Shown here in pieces: positions 30,409 to 38,871 of a stretch of DNA of 64,000 nucleotides. A program made the position numbers and the translations under genes. The stretch covers positions 248,001-312,000 of the forward strand of contig NZ_PQCC01000001.1 of assembly GCF_002964785.1 (NCBI RefSeq), given 5' to 3'. A model generated the notes under the pieces. The model saw only the letters and a program-made list of their open reading frames with translations, had not been told where the DNA came from and made no database searches. This DNA is from Pseudoalteromonas sp. T1lg48 (GTDB lineage Bacteria > Pseudomonadota > Gammaproteobacteria > Enterobacterales > Alteromonadaceae). How positions within the stretch are numbered: position 1 is the first letter of the stretch; every line of letters starts with the position of its first letter.

Positions 30409-30696
30409 ATGCAATTAAATCTTACCGGTCGTCATGTAGAAATCACAGACTCTCTTCGCAACTATGTAAATAGCAAATTTGCCAAATTAGAGCGTCACTT
30501 TGACCATATTAATAATGTGCATGTCATTCTTGATATTGAGAAACTCACACAAAAAGCAGAAGCAACACTTCATGTAAACGGCGGCGAACTGTTTGCCACC
30601 GCAGAGCATCAGGATATGTATGCGGCGATCGATGGCTTAATTGACAAATTAGACCGCCAGGTAATCAAACATAAAGAGAAATTGTCTCGTCATTAA
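30409..30696 (+). CDS. hpf: Ribosome hibernation promoting factor
   Basis: 95 residues, the short HPF form. It starts MQLNLTGRHVEITDSLRNYV and carries VHVILDIEKLTQKAEATLHVNG and ATAEHQDMYAAIDGLIDKLDRQ, the beta-alpha fold that binds the 30S decoding groove and promotes 100S dimers with RMF. ATG at 30409 is chosen because AAGGA is then 9 bases away; the ATG at 30403 is too close. A strong hairpin terminator lies just inside the next gene. Confidence 0.96.
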   Translation: MQLNLTGRHVEITDSLRNYVNSKFAKLERHFDHINNVHVILDIEKLTQKAEATLHVNGGELFATAEHQDMYAAIDGLIDKLDRQVIKHKEKLSRH

Positions 30697-30697
30697 A

Positions 30698-31144
30698 ATG
30701 AGCTTAGATTTACTTTTTTCCAAGGACTGCAGCAAGGCTGCGGTCCTTTTTAATAGCAAAAAAAGAATGTTGGAATACCTCAGTCAGGTAGCGCACCAAC
30801 ATCTCCCCCACCTTAGCGAGCAAACCATATTGGACTCGCTCATGGCCCGTGAAAAGCTTGGCAGCACAGGCATAGGGAAAGGAGTTGCCATTCCCCACGG
30901 TCGACTCGATGGCATAGAGCAAACCGTCGCCATCATTGTCACTAACCGTGAAGCCATCAATTTTGACGCTATCGACAATCGTCCAGTGGATATCTTTGTG
31001 GCACTGCTCGTACCAGGTAACCAATGTGAACAGCATCTCAAGACCTTAGCGAAAATAGCTGATAAACTCAAAGATAAACAGCTATGTAAGCAGTTAAGAT
31101 CGGTTACCAGTGATGAGGAGCTATATCAGTTAATGGTCGCCTAA
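30698..31144 (+). CDS. ptsN: Nitrogen PTS enzyme IIA (EIIA-Ntr)
   Basis: 148 residues of the PTS EIIA type-2 fold. It takes phosphate from NPr on the His in AIPHGR (about residue 67) and regulates potassium transport and other targets rather than sugar uptake. FSKDCSKAAVLFNSKKRMLEYL aligns in pattern with the E. coli N-terminal helix region (only partly quoted here), and STGIGKGVAIPHG is a strong match. The gene starts 1 base after the hpf stop. Codons ~9-18 form an intrinsic terminator (see the entry at 30722-30751). Confidence 0.95.
   Translation: MSLDLLFSKDCSKAAVLFNSKKRMLEYLSQVAHQHLPHLSEQTILDSLMAREKLGSTGIGKGVAIPHGRLDGIEQTVAIIVTNREAINFDAIDNRPVDIFVALLVPGNQCEQHLKTLAKIADKLKDKQLCKQLRSVTSDEELYQLMVA
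30722..30751 (+). terminator. Intrinsic terminator inside ptsN, after hpf
   Basis: AAGGACTGCAGC (30722-30733) pairs with GCTGCGGTCCTT (30737-30748) over 12 bp with one G-T wobble, closes a 3-base loop and runs into T5 (30747-30751). It lies 25 bp past the hpf stop but inside ptsN codons 9-18, so full-length ptsN mRNA requires read-through. Confidence 0.75.
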
Positions 31145-31177
31145 GGCGCAACCCTGAAACGCTTGGCGGCTAGCTCT

Positions 31178-31208
31178 GGTGATGGCCTCACCTGAGAAAC
31201 TCGGGTGA
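31178..31208 (+). promoter_or_regulatory. Competing hairpins upstream of rapZ
   Basis: The segment TCACC (31188-31192) can pair upstream with GGTGA (31178-31182), or, within TCACCTGAG, downstream with CTCGGGTGA (31200-31208, one wobble). The two structures exclude each other. It lies 44 bp before rapZ and has no T run. Whether it regulates anything is unknown. Confidence 0.35.
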
Positions 31209-31251
31209 TTAACTTTAACGTCGGCATTAAGGCTCGGCAAGGGGTGGATAA

Positions 31252-32097
31252 ATGGATTTGATTATTGTCAGTGGGCGCTCCGGTTCTGGTAAATCCGTTG
31301 CCCTGCATGTGCTAGAAGATCTCGGCTACTATTGTGTCGATAATATTCCGGTGAACCTGTTACCCGCCCTTGTGCGCAGCGTATCCGACAACTACGATAA
31401 AATTGCCGTCAGCATAGACGTTCGCAATCTCCCTAAAGAAGAACAAGAATTCAGCGATATTCTCGGTTACCTACCGGAATTCTCACAACCGACCCTGTTT
31501 TATCTCGACAGTGACGAGCAAACCCTGATCAAGCGCTTCTCGGAAACCCGACGCCTGCACCCGCTATCGATGCAAAACCTGCCCCTGGATCTGGCCATTC
31601 GTGAAGAAAAACAACTGCTGGATGTGTTGATCACTCATGCTAATTTTATTATCGACACCAGTGAGTTAAGCGTACATCAGTTGGCGGAGATGATCCGAGA
31701 AAAGGTCCTCGGCAAAAAAGACAAACAATTACTGATCACCTTCGAGTCTTTTGGTTTTAAGCACGGCATACCCAAAAATGCCGACTATGTGTTCGATGCC
31801 CGCTTTTTACCGAACCCGCACTGGGAGCCCGAGCTCAAGCCCCTGACAGGCCTCGACCAACCGGTTAAAGACTACCTGGCCAGCCATAGCATAGTGCAAA
31901 AGTTTACCTGGCAAATTCAAACCTTTGTGCAAACCTGGTTACCGCATTTAGAGCGCAATAATCGCAGCTATCTCACCATCGCCATCGGCTGTACCGGTGG
32001 TCAGCACCGCTCCGTCTATCTGGCACAAACCCTGGGCGAGCGCTTTATGGATACCTATTCCAATGTGAAGATTCGCCACCGCGAGCAGGAGGGCTAG
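31252..32097 (+). CDS. rapZ: RNase adapter protein RapZ
   Basis: 281 residues. An N-terminal P-loop domain (SGRSGSGKS, residues 7-15, then LEDLGYYCVDNIP) and a C-terminal RNA-binding domain (SFGFKHGIP, FDARFLPNP, IGCTGGQHRSV). RapZ in E. coli senses glucosamine 6-phosphate and delivers the sRNA GlmZ to RNase E. ATG is preceded by AAGGGGTGG. It sits between ptsN and npr, the conserved order. Confidence 0.96.
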   Translation: MDLIIVSGRSGSGKSVALHVLEDLGYYCVDNIPVNLLPALVRSVSDNYDKIAVSIDVRNLPKEEQEFSDILGYLPEFSQPTLFYLDSDEQTLIKRFSETRRLHPLSMQNLPLDLAIREEKQLLDVLITHANFIIDTSELSVHQLAEMIREKVLGKKDKQLLITFESFGFKHGIPKNADYVFDARFLPNPHWEPELKPLTGLDQPVKDYLASHSIVQKFTWQIQTFVQTWLPHLERNNRSYLTIAIGCTGGQHRSVYLAQTLGERFMDTYSNVKIRHREQEG

Positions 32098-32102
32098 ACT
32101 TG

Positions 32103-32369
32103 ATGGAAGCGACCTTTGTTATTCAAAACAAGCTGGGATTGCACGCCCGCGCCGCCTCACAACTGGCACAATTAGCGATGAACTTCGACGCCAAGATCAC
32201 CCTGTATCAGGGCGAGAAAAGCGCCGAGGCCGACAGCGTCCTCGCCTTGCTGCTACTCGAAAGCGGTCAAGGCAAGGAAGTTAAGGTGGTGTGCGAAGGC
32301 AGTGACGAAGAAGGTGCTCTCGCCGCCATTGGGCAGCTCATCGCAGAAAAGTTCCACGAGCAGGAGTAG
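32103..32369 (+). CDS. npr: Phosphocarrier protein NPr (nitrogen PTS HPr)
   Basis: 88 residues of the HPr fold. It starts MEATFVIQNKLGLHARAASQ; the phospho-acceptor His is in GLHARAA. It carries phosphate from EI-Ntr (PtsP) to PtsN. AGGAGG lies 10 bases before ATG 32103. The gene starts 5 bp after the rapZ stop. It closes the rpoN-hpf-ptsN-rapZ-npr group. Confidence 0.95.
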   Translation: MEATFVIQNKLGLHARAASQLAQLAMNFDAKITLYQGEKSAEADSVLALLLLESGQGKEVKVVCEGSDEEGALAAIGQLIAEKFHEQE

Positions 32370-32531
32370 CCCTGAAGCAACAACAGGGGGAGTCAGTAGC
32401 CTGGGTATTAGCTCTTTGGGTTATTTACTTTGGTAACTTAGAGGGAGTTAAGGTAAACTAATGTGGCGCCTGTAAGTGCCTGCTTATCAGGACGTTATCC
32501 ATCCGCAGAAATATTTTGATAAGGGATGCCT

Positions 32532-33890
32532 ATGCCTGAAGCCTTCGAACAAGAAAATCCGCTCCAACCACTTCAAGAGATCACTGAAGCACTCAATAGC
32601 GGTCAATTTGTTCATGTACGTCGGCTTCTAGCAAAAACAGCTCCCTGTGACACCGCCCTTTTACTCGAATCATCGCCCCATAAGACGCGTTCCAAACTAT
32701 GGGCCTTAGTCGATCCCGACGTTCAGGGTGACGTCCTCGAAGAGCTCTCCGAAGATGTACGTCTTAGCATTATTGCCCGCATGGAGCCGGAGCATATTGC
32801 TGCGGCGACCGAGGACATGGACGACGATGACCTTGGTGAAGTATTACGAAGCCTGCCGGAGCCCGTTTATAAAGACGTAATTGACGCGATGGATAGCCAG
32901 GACAGGGATAGGGCCACCACGGCGCTGTCCTACCAGGAGCGTTCTGCCGGGGCCTTGATGAACACGGATACCGTGACCATTCGCCCCGACGTATCCATCG
33001 ACGTGGTTTTACGTTACCTGCGTTTAAAGGGCGAGCTGCCCGAGGGCACGGATGAGCTCTATGTGGTCGACAAAGACAATTGCTTTTTGGGTTCACTGCC
33101 GCTGACCTCGCTATTAACCACCATGCCCGATGCCATTGTGCGCGAGGTGATGGACGAGGAATGCGAAGTCATTCCTATCACCATGGACGAGTCGGAAGTG
33201 GCACAGCTGTTCGAACGCCACAACTGGATCTCTGCTCCCGTAGTGGACGACCAGGCCCACCTACTCGGCCGTATTACCATCGATGATATCGTTGACGTTA
33301 TCCGTGAAGGCGCCGAGCACAGCATGTTGAGCCTGGCCGGTCTAGATGACGAAGAAGATACCTTCGCCCCCGTGGTGAAAAGTACCAAACGACGCTCAAT
33401 CTGGCTCGGTGTTAACCTGCTTACCGCTATGCTGGCGGCCTTTGTCGCAAGTTTCTTCGAAACCACCCTGGGTATTTTACCCTTCTTAGCCGTGCTTAAC
33501 GGCATAGTGCCGTCCATGGGTGGCGTCGCCGGCTCACAAACCCTGACCCTGGTTATTCGTGGTCTGGCCCTGGGCCATATCCATGAGACCAACCAAAAGT
33601 TCCTACTGACCAAGGAGCTGGCAATCGGTGCCTTAAACGGCGTGTTGTGGGCGATACTCATAGGCAGTGCCATTGCCCTGTGGAAATGGGACATCACCAT
33701 AGGTCTGGTAATTGCTTTTGCCATGTTTATGAACCTGTTGGCCGCCGGTATCGCCGGTGCGGTGATCCCGCTTATTCTCAAGCGCATGAATATCGACCCG
33801 GCCCTGGCGGGTAATGTGGTCCTTACCACGGTCACGGATATCGTCGGCATCTTCGCCTTCCTCGGCACCGCGACCTGGTTCCTGATCTAG
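32532..33890 (+). CDS. mgtE: Magnesium transporter MgtE
   Basis: 452 residues: an N-terminal alpha-helical MgtE_N domain (about 20-125), two CBS domains (about 130-255, e.g. LPEGTDELYVVDKDNCFLG) and a five-helix membrane domain (about 285-452) with GVAGSQTLTLVIRGLALG and the pore-lining AGIAGAVIPLILKRMNIDPA. The cytoplasmic part gates the channel according to free Mg. ATG 32532 is preferred to 32526 because AAGGG then has proper spacing. A 160-bp leader precedes it; no known Mg riboswitch was recognised. Ends at a strong terminator. Confidence 0.95.
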   Translation: MPEAFEQENPLQPLQEITEALNSGQFVHVRRLLAKTAPCDTALLLESSPHKTRSKLWALVDPDVQGDVLEELSEDVRLSIIARMEPEHIAAATEDMDDDDLGEVLRSLPEPVYKDVIDAMDSQDRDRATTALSYQERSAGALMNTDTVTIRPDVSIDVVLRYLRLKGELPEGTDELYVVDKDNCFLGSLPLTSLLTTMPDAIVREVMDEECEVIPITMDESEVAQLFERHNWISAPVVDDQAHLLGRITIDDIVDVIREGAEHSMLSLAGLDDEEDTFAPVVKSTKRRSIWLGVNLLTAMLAAFVASFFETTLGILPFLAVLNGIVPSMGGVAGSQTLTLVIRGLALGHIHETNQKFLLTKELAIGALNGVLWAILIGSAIALWKWDITIGLVIAFAMFMNLLAAGIAGAVIPLILKRMNIDPALAGNVVLTTVTDIVGIFAFLGTATWFLI

Positions 33891-33915
33891 CTAATGAGCC
33901 TTACATAACATCATG

Positions 33916-33941
33916 AAAGCCCAGACAGTCTGGGCTTTTTT
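33916..33941. terminator. Bidirectional terminator between mgtE and the VOC gene
   Basis: AAAGCCCAGA (33916-33925) and TCTGGGCTTT (33929-33938) form a 10-bp stem with a 3-base loop, followed by more Ts on the plus strand. The flanking genes converge. Confidence 0.88.
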
Positions 33942-33949
33942 GTGCAAGC

Positions 33950-34366
33950 TCACAACTCATTGTTGCGCAGCTCGGGAATATCCGTCAGGTATTGCACAAA
34001 CTCCACCTCAAAACCCGCTGGGTCTAGAAAGTAACCGTTGCGACGATAGGGGTTATCCACCCCGTCTTTGGCGATAGCAAAACCCGCGTGCTGCAAGCGC
34101 TCTATCACCCCTTCTATATCCTGAGTGACATAGGCAAAGTGCGCCAAGCCTGGTTGGTGCCCTTCCAGGTCACGGTTCACACCCTCACCGTTATCGCTCA
34201 AGGCAATGTACTGATAATCATCGCCAAAGTGCAGCCAGTTGCGCGGCTTACCGGACCAGGTGCTCTCACCTTTGCTGCGCACCTGCCAATAGGGGAAGGC
34301 AGCACGATAAAAACGCAGTGCCTCATTGATATCCGTGACCACTAAATTCACATGCTCTAAGTACAT
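33950..34366 (-). CDS. VOC (glyoxalase/bleomycin-resistance/dioxygenase) family protein
   Basis: 138 residues with two beta-alpha-beta-beta-beta repeats: YLEHVNLVVTDINEALRFYRAAF (partly quoted) and GLAHFAYVTQDIEGVIERLQ, ending YFLDPAGFEVEFVQYL. Metal-ligand candidates are His5, His78 or so, and the C-terminal Glu in FEVEF. VOC proteins bind or detoxify small electrophiles, antibiotics or aromatics; the substrate is unknown. AGGAGAG precedes the ATG. It stands alone between two terminators, behind a MerR/SoxR-type operator-promoter (34409-34439), which suggests redox-linked induction. Confidence 0.85.
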   Translation of the reverse strand: MYLEHVNLVVTDINEALRFYRAAFPYWQVRSKGESTWSGKPRNWLHFGDDYQYIALSDNGEGVNRDLEGHQPGLAHFAYVTQDIEGVIERLQHAGFAIAKDGVDNPYRRNGYFLDPAGFEVEFVQYLTDIPELRNNEL

Positions 34367-34408
34367 AACTCTCTCCTAATTTCAGTTTCATTTTTAAACC
34401 TAGGAAAG

Positions 34409-34439
34409 ACTCTAAGACCTCAACTTAAGTTGAGGTAAA
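34409..34439 (-). promoter_or_regulatory. SoxR/MerR-type promoter with 20-bp palindromic operator
   Basis: A perfect 20-bp palindrome, ACCTCAACTTAAGTTGAGGT, occupies 34417-34436. On the minus strand it sits between TTTACC (-35, 34434-34439) and TAGAGT (-10, 34409-34414) with a 19-bp spacer, the overlong spacing used by MerR-family activators. The outer CCTCAA/TTGAGG arms equal those of the E. coli soxS operator as I recall it; only the centre differs. It drives the VOC gene. Confidence 0.75.
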
Positions 34440-34447
34440 GAACAAAA

Positions 34448-34474
34448 TGAAAAAAAGCGCCCATTAGGCGCTTT
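34448..34474 (-). terminator. Intrinsic terminator of pmbA
   Basis: AAAGCGCC and GGCGCTTT pair across a 5-base loop, followed on the minus strand by a T6-7 run. It lies 29 bp past the pmbA stop. Confidence 0.88.
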
Positions 34475-34502
34475 CTTATTATGCGAGGAATAGATACGCG
34501 AG

Positions 34503-35852
34503 TTATTCGCCGGCTATCTGCATTTGCTCAATCAGCACGGAGCCGGTGAGTACCCCACCGCGTGGGTCGATGTCGCCACCAATGCCGACTATGCCCTTAA
34601 ACATGTCTTTCAGGTTACCGGCTATGGTAATTTCACTTACCGGATACTGAATTTCGCCGTTTTCCACCCAGAAACCGGCGGCACCGCGGGAGTAATCGCC
34701 GGTCACGGTATTAACGCCCTGGCCCATCAGCTCGGTCACCAGTAAACCGCGACCCATTTGCTTCAGCAGCGCCTTTAAATCCTGATGGGTTTGTTCCACC
34801 AGCCAGTTATGAATGCCACCGGCGTGACCGGTTGCCGTCATACCCAATTTACGGGCCGCATAGCTGGCTAAGAGATAGGTTTTTAGTTCACCACCGTGAA
34901 TAATTTCGCGGTCCTGAGTTTTCACCCCCTCGGAATCAAAGGGTGATGAGGCAAAGCCTTTAAGCAAGTGCGGGCGCTCGCTAATATTAACAATATCGCT
35001 GAACACCTTAGTATTTAGGCTATCAAGCAAGAAGCTGGATTTGCGATACAAGGCGCCACCACCAATGGCTCCCACCAGGTGACCAAACAAGGAGTTGGCC
35101 ACATCGGCACGGAAAATCACCGGCACCTTCATGGTGCCCAGCTTTTGACTATTTAATCGCGCCAGGGTTTCGCTGGCCGCTTCCAGGCCTACTTCGCTGG
35201 CCGCCTTCAGGCCGCTTTGCTCACGGGCTATGGTGTAGGCTGAGTCGCGTTGCATGTGCTCCCCTTCCTGACCGATCACCATGGTGCTGATGCTATGACG
35301 GGTGCGCGGGTAACCGGCCAACATGCCATGGCTGTTACCATAGACACGTAACCCTTCGTGACTGCTAAAGCTGGCGCCATCGGAATTCACTATGCGCGAG
35401 TCAAAGTTCAGCGCCGCATGTTCAGCTTCCTGACAAATCTCAATGCCTTGCTCTGGCGTTACCTGCCAAGGATGATATAAGTCCAGATCCGGTGGACTCA
35501 TCTCCAATAGCTCGGCATCGGCCAGGCCATTACAAGGATCTTCCGAAGTATACTTGGCAATTTCAATGGCCTTTTCCACCACGGAACGCAAGGCTTGCGG
35601 ACTTAGATCGGCGGTCGATGCCGAACCTTTCTTATTGCCCACATAAACACTGACACCCAGGCCACCATCCTGGTTAAATTCGATGGTTTCTACCTCTCCC
35701 AGACGGGTGCTCACAGATAGACCACTGGTGCTCGACATCGCCGCTTCGGCCGCCGTGGCACCGAGCTTTTTGGCTTGCTCTAAGACTTCACTGACGGCAT
35801 TTTTTACTTCGTCGATTTGCGAATAAATCGCCGCAGATTCGTTTTCTTGCAT
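34503..35852 (-). CDS. pmbA: Metalloprotease PmbA (TldE)
   Basis: 449 residues (450 in E. coli). PmbA/TldE lacks the zinc motif itself and pairs with TldD; the heterodimer trims peptides, matures microcin B17 and degrades CcdA. Family features include EVETIEFNQDGGLGVSVYVG and RKGSASTADLS-type strands, and GGGALYRKSSFLLD. I chose ATG 35852 (MQENESAAIYSQ) with AAGAG upstream; an earlier start would add 17 residues. tldD is nearby at 36605. No peptide-toxin precursor was seen. Confidence 0.94.
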   Translation of the reverse strand: MQENESAAIYSQIDEVKNAVSEVLEQAKKLGATAAEAAMSSTSGLSVSTRLGEVETIEFNQDGGLGVSVYVGNKKGSASTADLSPQALRSVVEKAIEIAKYTSEDPCNGLADAELLEMSPPDLDLYHPWQVTPEQGIEICQEAEHAALNFDSRIVNSDGASFSSHEGLRVYGNSHGMLAGYPRTRHSISTMVIGQEGEHMQRDSAYTIAREQSGLKAASEVGLEAASETLARLNSQKLGTMKVPVIFRADVANSLFGHLVGAIGGGALYRKSSFLLDSLNTKVFSDIVNISERPHLLKGFASSPFDSEGVKTQDREIIHGGELKTYLLASYAARKLGMTATGHAGGIHNWLVEQTHQDLKALLKQMGRGLLVTELMGQGVNTVTGDYSRGAAGFWVENGEIQYPVSEITIAGNLKDMFKGIVGIGGDIDPRGGVLTGSVLIEQMQIAGE

Positions 35853-36032
35853 AATTCGTTTCGCTCTTAAACGTAATGACCCTAGCCTACCACAAAGCAT
35901 CACACTAATTTAGTGGTATCATGTCGATCCGCCAGCTCTTTAGTCATGTGTTGGCTGGCATCGCGCAATTTTCCGACCACTTCCCCATACGAATTGGTAT
36001 AATAACCACAAAGTGCATTAGTCGAGACCAGT

Positions 36033-36545
36033 ATGGCCAAAAAACCGCAACCAGAAGAAGAGATTATTTACGTATCTAAAAGCGAGCTTAAGCGCGACGC
36101 CATGGAATACCATGAGCTCGGCATAGAGATTGCCAATCTATCGAAAAAGCAACGAGAGAAGCTGCCGCTTAGTCCCGACTTGGAAGCTGCGATGGACCTG
36201 GCTGACCGTTTGAAGGATAAAAAGGACGCCTACCGTCGACACTTAAACTATATTGCCAAAACCCTGCGCAGCACCACCAATGTTGAAGACATTCATCAGG
36301 CAATGGCCATTATCACCAATAAAAACAACCAAAAAGATGTGATCATCAATCATATCGAGCAAATCCGTGATGATCTAATCTCCAAAGGCGATGCCAGTCT
36401 TAACGCCCTGCTAGAGGAATACCCGCAACTGGAGCGCCAGCGCATGCGCCAGATTATTCGCCAAGCGGCAAAAGAGGTTAAACAGGAAAAACCGGGTAAG
36501 GCCTTTAAAGAGCTATTCCAGATCCTTAAAGACCTGATGCTTTAG
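36033..36545 (+). CDS. darP: Ribosome biogenesis factor DarP (YjgA, DUF615)
   Basis: 170 residues, almost all alpha-helical and highly charged. It opens with KPQPEEEIIYVSKSELKRDA and has the conserved LGIEIANLSKKQREKLPL segment and a C-terminal QERMRQIIRQA-like helix (RQRMRQIIRQAAKE). DarP assists late 50S subunit assembly in E. coli. It is commonly found beside pmbA, as here, divergently. It ends at a bidirectional terminator. Confidence 0.94.
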   Translation: MAKKPQPEEEIIYVSKSELKRDAMEYHELGIEIANLSKKQREKLPLSPDLEAAMDLADRLKDKKDAYRRHLNYIAKTLRSTTNVEDIHQAMAIITNKNNQKDVIINHIEQIRDDLISKGDASLNALLEEYPQLERQRMRQIIRQAAKEVKQEKPGKAFKELFQILKDLML

Positions 36546-36561
36546 GGCTTAGCTCTAAACG

Positions 36562-36590
36562 AAAAAAGGCAGCCTTGGCTGCCTTTTTTT
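36562..36590. terminator. Bidirectional terminator between darP and tldD
   Basis: AAAAAAGGCAGC and GCTGCCTTTTTTT pair around a 4-base loop (CTTG). Both flanks have A/T runs, suiting the two convergent genes. Confidence 0.9.
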
Positions 36591-36604
36591 AATGCTTTAT
36601 ATCC

Positions 36605-38044
36605 TTAGGCGGTACCGCCCACGGTAAGCTGGTCTATCTTCAACGACGGCTGACCAACACCAACCGGCACGCTTTGACCATCCTTACCACAGACACCCAC
36701 GCCCTTATCAAGCTCAAGGTCGTTGCCGACCATGGAGATCTGCTTCATTACTTCAGGGCCGTTACCAATCAGGGTCGCACCCTTAATCGGCGTGGTGATC
36801 TTACCATTTTCAATTAAGTAGGCTTCCGAAGCGGAGAACACGAATTTACCCGAGGTAATGTCTACCTGACCGCCACCGAAGTTAGGCGCATAGATGCCCT
36901 TGTCGACCGAAGAAATGATATCTTGCTGTGAATGTTCACCGGCCAGCATATAGGTGTTGGTCATACGCGGCATGGGCAGATGAGCATAAGACTCACGGCG
37001 ACCATTACCGGTAGGCGCTACCCCCATCAGCTTGGCATTATGCTTATCCTGCATATAACCCTTGAGGATACCTTTTTCAATCAGCACGTTATAACCGGCA
37101 GGCGTCCCTTCATCATCGATATTCAAAGAGCCGCGACGATCGGCCATGGTGCCGTCGTCAACCACGGTACAGAGCTCTGAGGCCACCTGTTGACCTATCT
37201 TACCGCTAAAGGCCGATGCCCCTTTGCGGTTAAAGTCGCCTTCCAGACCATGGCCTACCGCCTCATGCAGCAGCACGCCCGGCCAGCCTGCGCCCAATAC
37301 CACGGGCATGGTGCCCGCCGGAGCATCTATGGCTTCAAGGTTTACTCGCGCCATGCGCACCGCATCCTCGGCGTAGTGCATCCAGCGTGGCTTGCCTTCG
37401 ACCAACTCTTTAAAGTAATGAAAATCTGTGCGACCACCGCCGCCGGCACCGCCGCGCTCACGGCGCTCGCCCTTGATCAGCAGTACGGAGCAGTTTAGTC
37501 GCACCAGCGGACGAACATCCGTAGCAAAGGTGCCATCGCTAGCGGCAATCAAGACTTCTTCGTATACCGCCGACATGGAGCTGACCACCTGCTCGGCCTC
37601 TGGGGCCAATTGGCGAATATAGTCTTCGACTTCATGAAGCAAGGCGACCTTGTCCGCATCCTTCATGCTTTGAATGGGCTGCATAGGCTCAAACTGGCGT
37701 TTTACATCCTGCTCGCTAAAGACCTGCACCTTGCCATCCTGGCCGGCATCGGCAATGCTGCGCGCGGCCATGGCGGCATTATTAATGGCCTCAAGATTAA
37801 TGGCATCGGAATAAGAAAAACCGGTTTTCTCACCGCTAATAGCGCGCACGCCAACGCCACGCTCTATGTTGTAGCTGCCTTCTTTAACCAGGCCATCCTC
37901 TAACACCCAAGACTCGTTATAACTCGATTGAAAATACAGGTCGGCATAGTCCACCTTATGCTGGTGAATATAGGCTAAGGCTTTGGCGAGATCATCACGG
38001 TCAATATGACTCTGGGTTAAGAGATTGTGCTCTACTTGGCTCAT
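36605..38044 (-). CDS. tldD: Metalloprotease TldD
   Basis: 479 residues (481 in E. coli). The zinc site [11 protein letters not shown] gives the HExxxH pair and a further ligand downstream. The N-terminal half shows [19 protein letters not shown] and [18 protein letters not shown], typical of TldD. It works with PmbA in a heterodimer that feeds partly unfolded peptides to the active site. It is last in the yhdP-nitrilase-tldD unit, overlapping the nitrilase gene by 4 bases. Confidence 0.96.
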   Translation of the reverse strand: MSQVEHNLLTQSHIDRDDLAKALAYIHQHKVDYADLYFQSSYNESWVLEDGLVKEGSYNIERGVGVRAISGEKTGFSYSDAINLEAINNAAMAARSIADAGQDGKVQVFSEQDVKRQFEPMQPIQSMKDADKVALLHEVEDYIRQLAPEAEQVVSSMSAVYEEVLIAASDGTFATDVRPLVRLNCSVLLIKGERRERGGAGGGGRTDFHYFKELVEGKPRWMHYAEDAVRMARVNLEAIDAPAGTMPVVLGAGWPGVLLHEAVGHGLEGDFNRKGASAFSGKIGQQVASELCTVVDDGTMADRRGSLNIDDEGTPAGYNVLIEKGILKGYMQDKHNAKLMGVAPTGNGRRESYAHLPMPRMTNTYMLAGEHSQQDIISSVDKGIYAPNFGGGQVDITSGKFVFSASEAYLIENGKITTPIKGATLIGNGPEVMKQISMVGNDLELDKGVGVCGKDGQSVPVGVGQPSLKIDQLTVGGTA

Positions 38045-38871
38045 AAAAATACTTTTCTCGCTTGGCGGTGAGCGGCCATCGGCATGCGCTCACGGCATTG
38101 ATTTAATTCGTTGCTATCTAGGGTGGCGCTAATCCAACCTGGACCATGGTCGCGCTCGGCAAGGATCTCCCCCCAGGGCGACACTATCACACTATGGCCA
38201 TAGGTTTCGCGGCCATTGTCATGACTGTGCTCGGCGTCGTTACGGCCATATAAACCCGCGGCCACAACATAAGCTTGACTTTCAATGGCTCTGGCTCGCA
38301 ACAGGGTATGCCAATGAGCACGTCCGGTGGGCACGGTAAAGGCACTGGGAATTAGCAGCACGTTGGCGCCTTGTTGTACTTGCGCCCGATATAATTCGCT
38401 AAAGCGCATATCATAACACACACTGAGTCCCAGCCGCGCAAAAGGTGTGTCAGCCACCACCAGGTGTTCACCGGGCTGGGTATGATTGGACTCACGATAA
38501 TTGCCGGTACTATCGGCGACGGTGACATCAAACAGGTGGATTTTATTGTATTGGGCACGCTCGACCCCCTGATCGTCAATCAGTAAAGAGGCGGCATAAT
38601 AACGACCACTGGTGGTCATAACCGGGATGGTACCGGCGGCCAGCCAAATACCTTCTTCTCGACATAGCTGCGCCAGACGTTGGCGCCAAAGCAGATGTTG
38701 TTCGCCAACGGCTAATACCTGCTCGCTCTGTTTGGCAAAGCACAGCCAGCTTTCCGGTAAACATACCAGAGCGGGACGTTGCGGCGGCAATTCGGCAATC
38801 AAGGCTTTAACCGCGACAAAATTCACTTGCGGATCCGTTTGCGCGCACAATTGCAATGCATGAATAATCAC
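38041..38871 (-). CDS. Carbon-nitrogen hydrolase (nitrilase superfamily, Nit-like amidase)
   Basis: 276 residues. The Glu-Lys-Cys triad is visible as Glu40 (CLPESWL), Lys110 (YNKIHLFD) and Cys152 ([10 protein letters not shown]). The pattern resembles Nit1/YbeM-type enzymes that deamidate dead-end products such as deaminated glutathione, but the substrate cannot be fixed from sequence. It overlaps yhdP and tldD by 4 bases each, so it is expressed with them; this placement is common outside Enterobacteria. Confidence 0.88.
   Translation of the reverse strand: MIIHALQLCAQTDPQVNFVAVKALIAELPPQRPALVCLPESWLCFAKQSEQVLAVGEQHLLWRQRLAQLCREEGIWLAAGTIPVMTTSGRYYAASLLIDDQGVERAQYNKIHLFDVTVADSTGNYRESNHTQPGEHLVVADTPFARLGLSVCYDMRFSELYRAQVQQGANVLLIPSAFTVPTGRAHWHTLLRARAIESQAYVVAAGLYGRNDAEHSHDNGRETYGHSVIVSPWGEILAERDHGPGWISATLDSNELNQCRERMPMAAHRQARKVFL

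Noticed and set aside
32370..32388. Hairpin after npr as a terminator
   Set aside because: CCCTG/CAGGG is only 5 bp with a 9-base loop and no T run.
32370..32531. Mg-sensing riboswitch before mgtE
   Set aside because: No conserved M-box features could be recognised, and that class is mainly known from other phyla.
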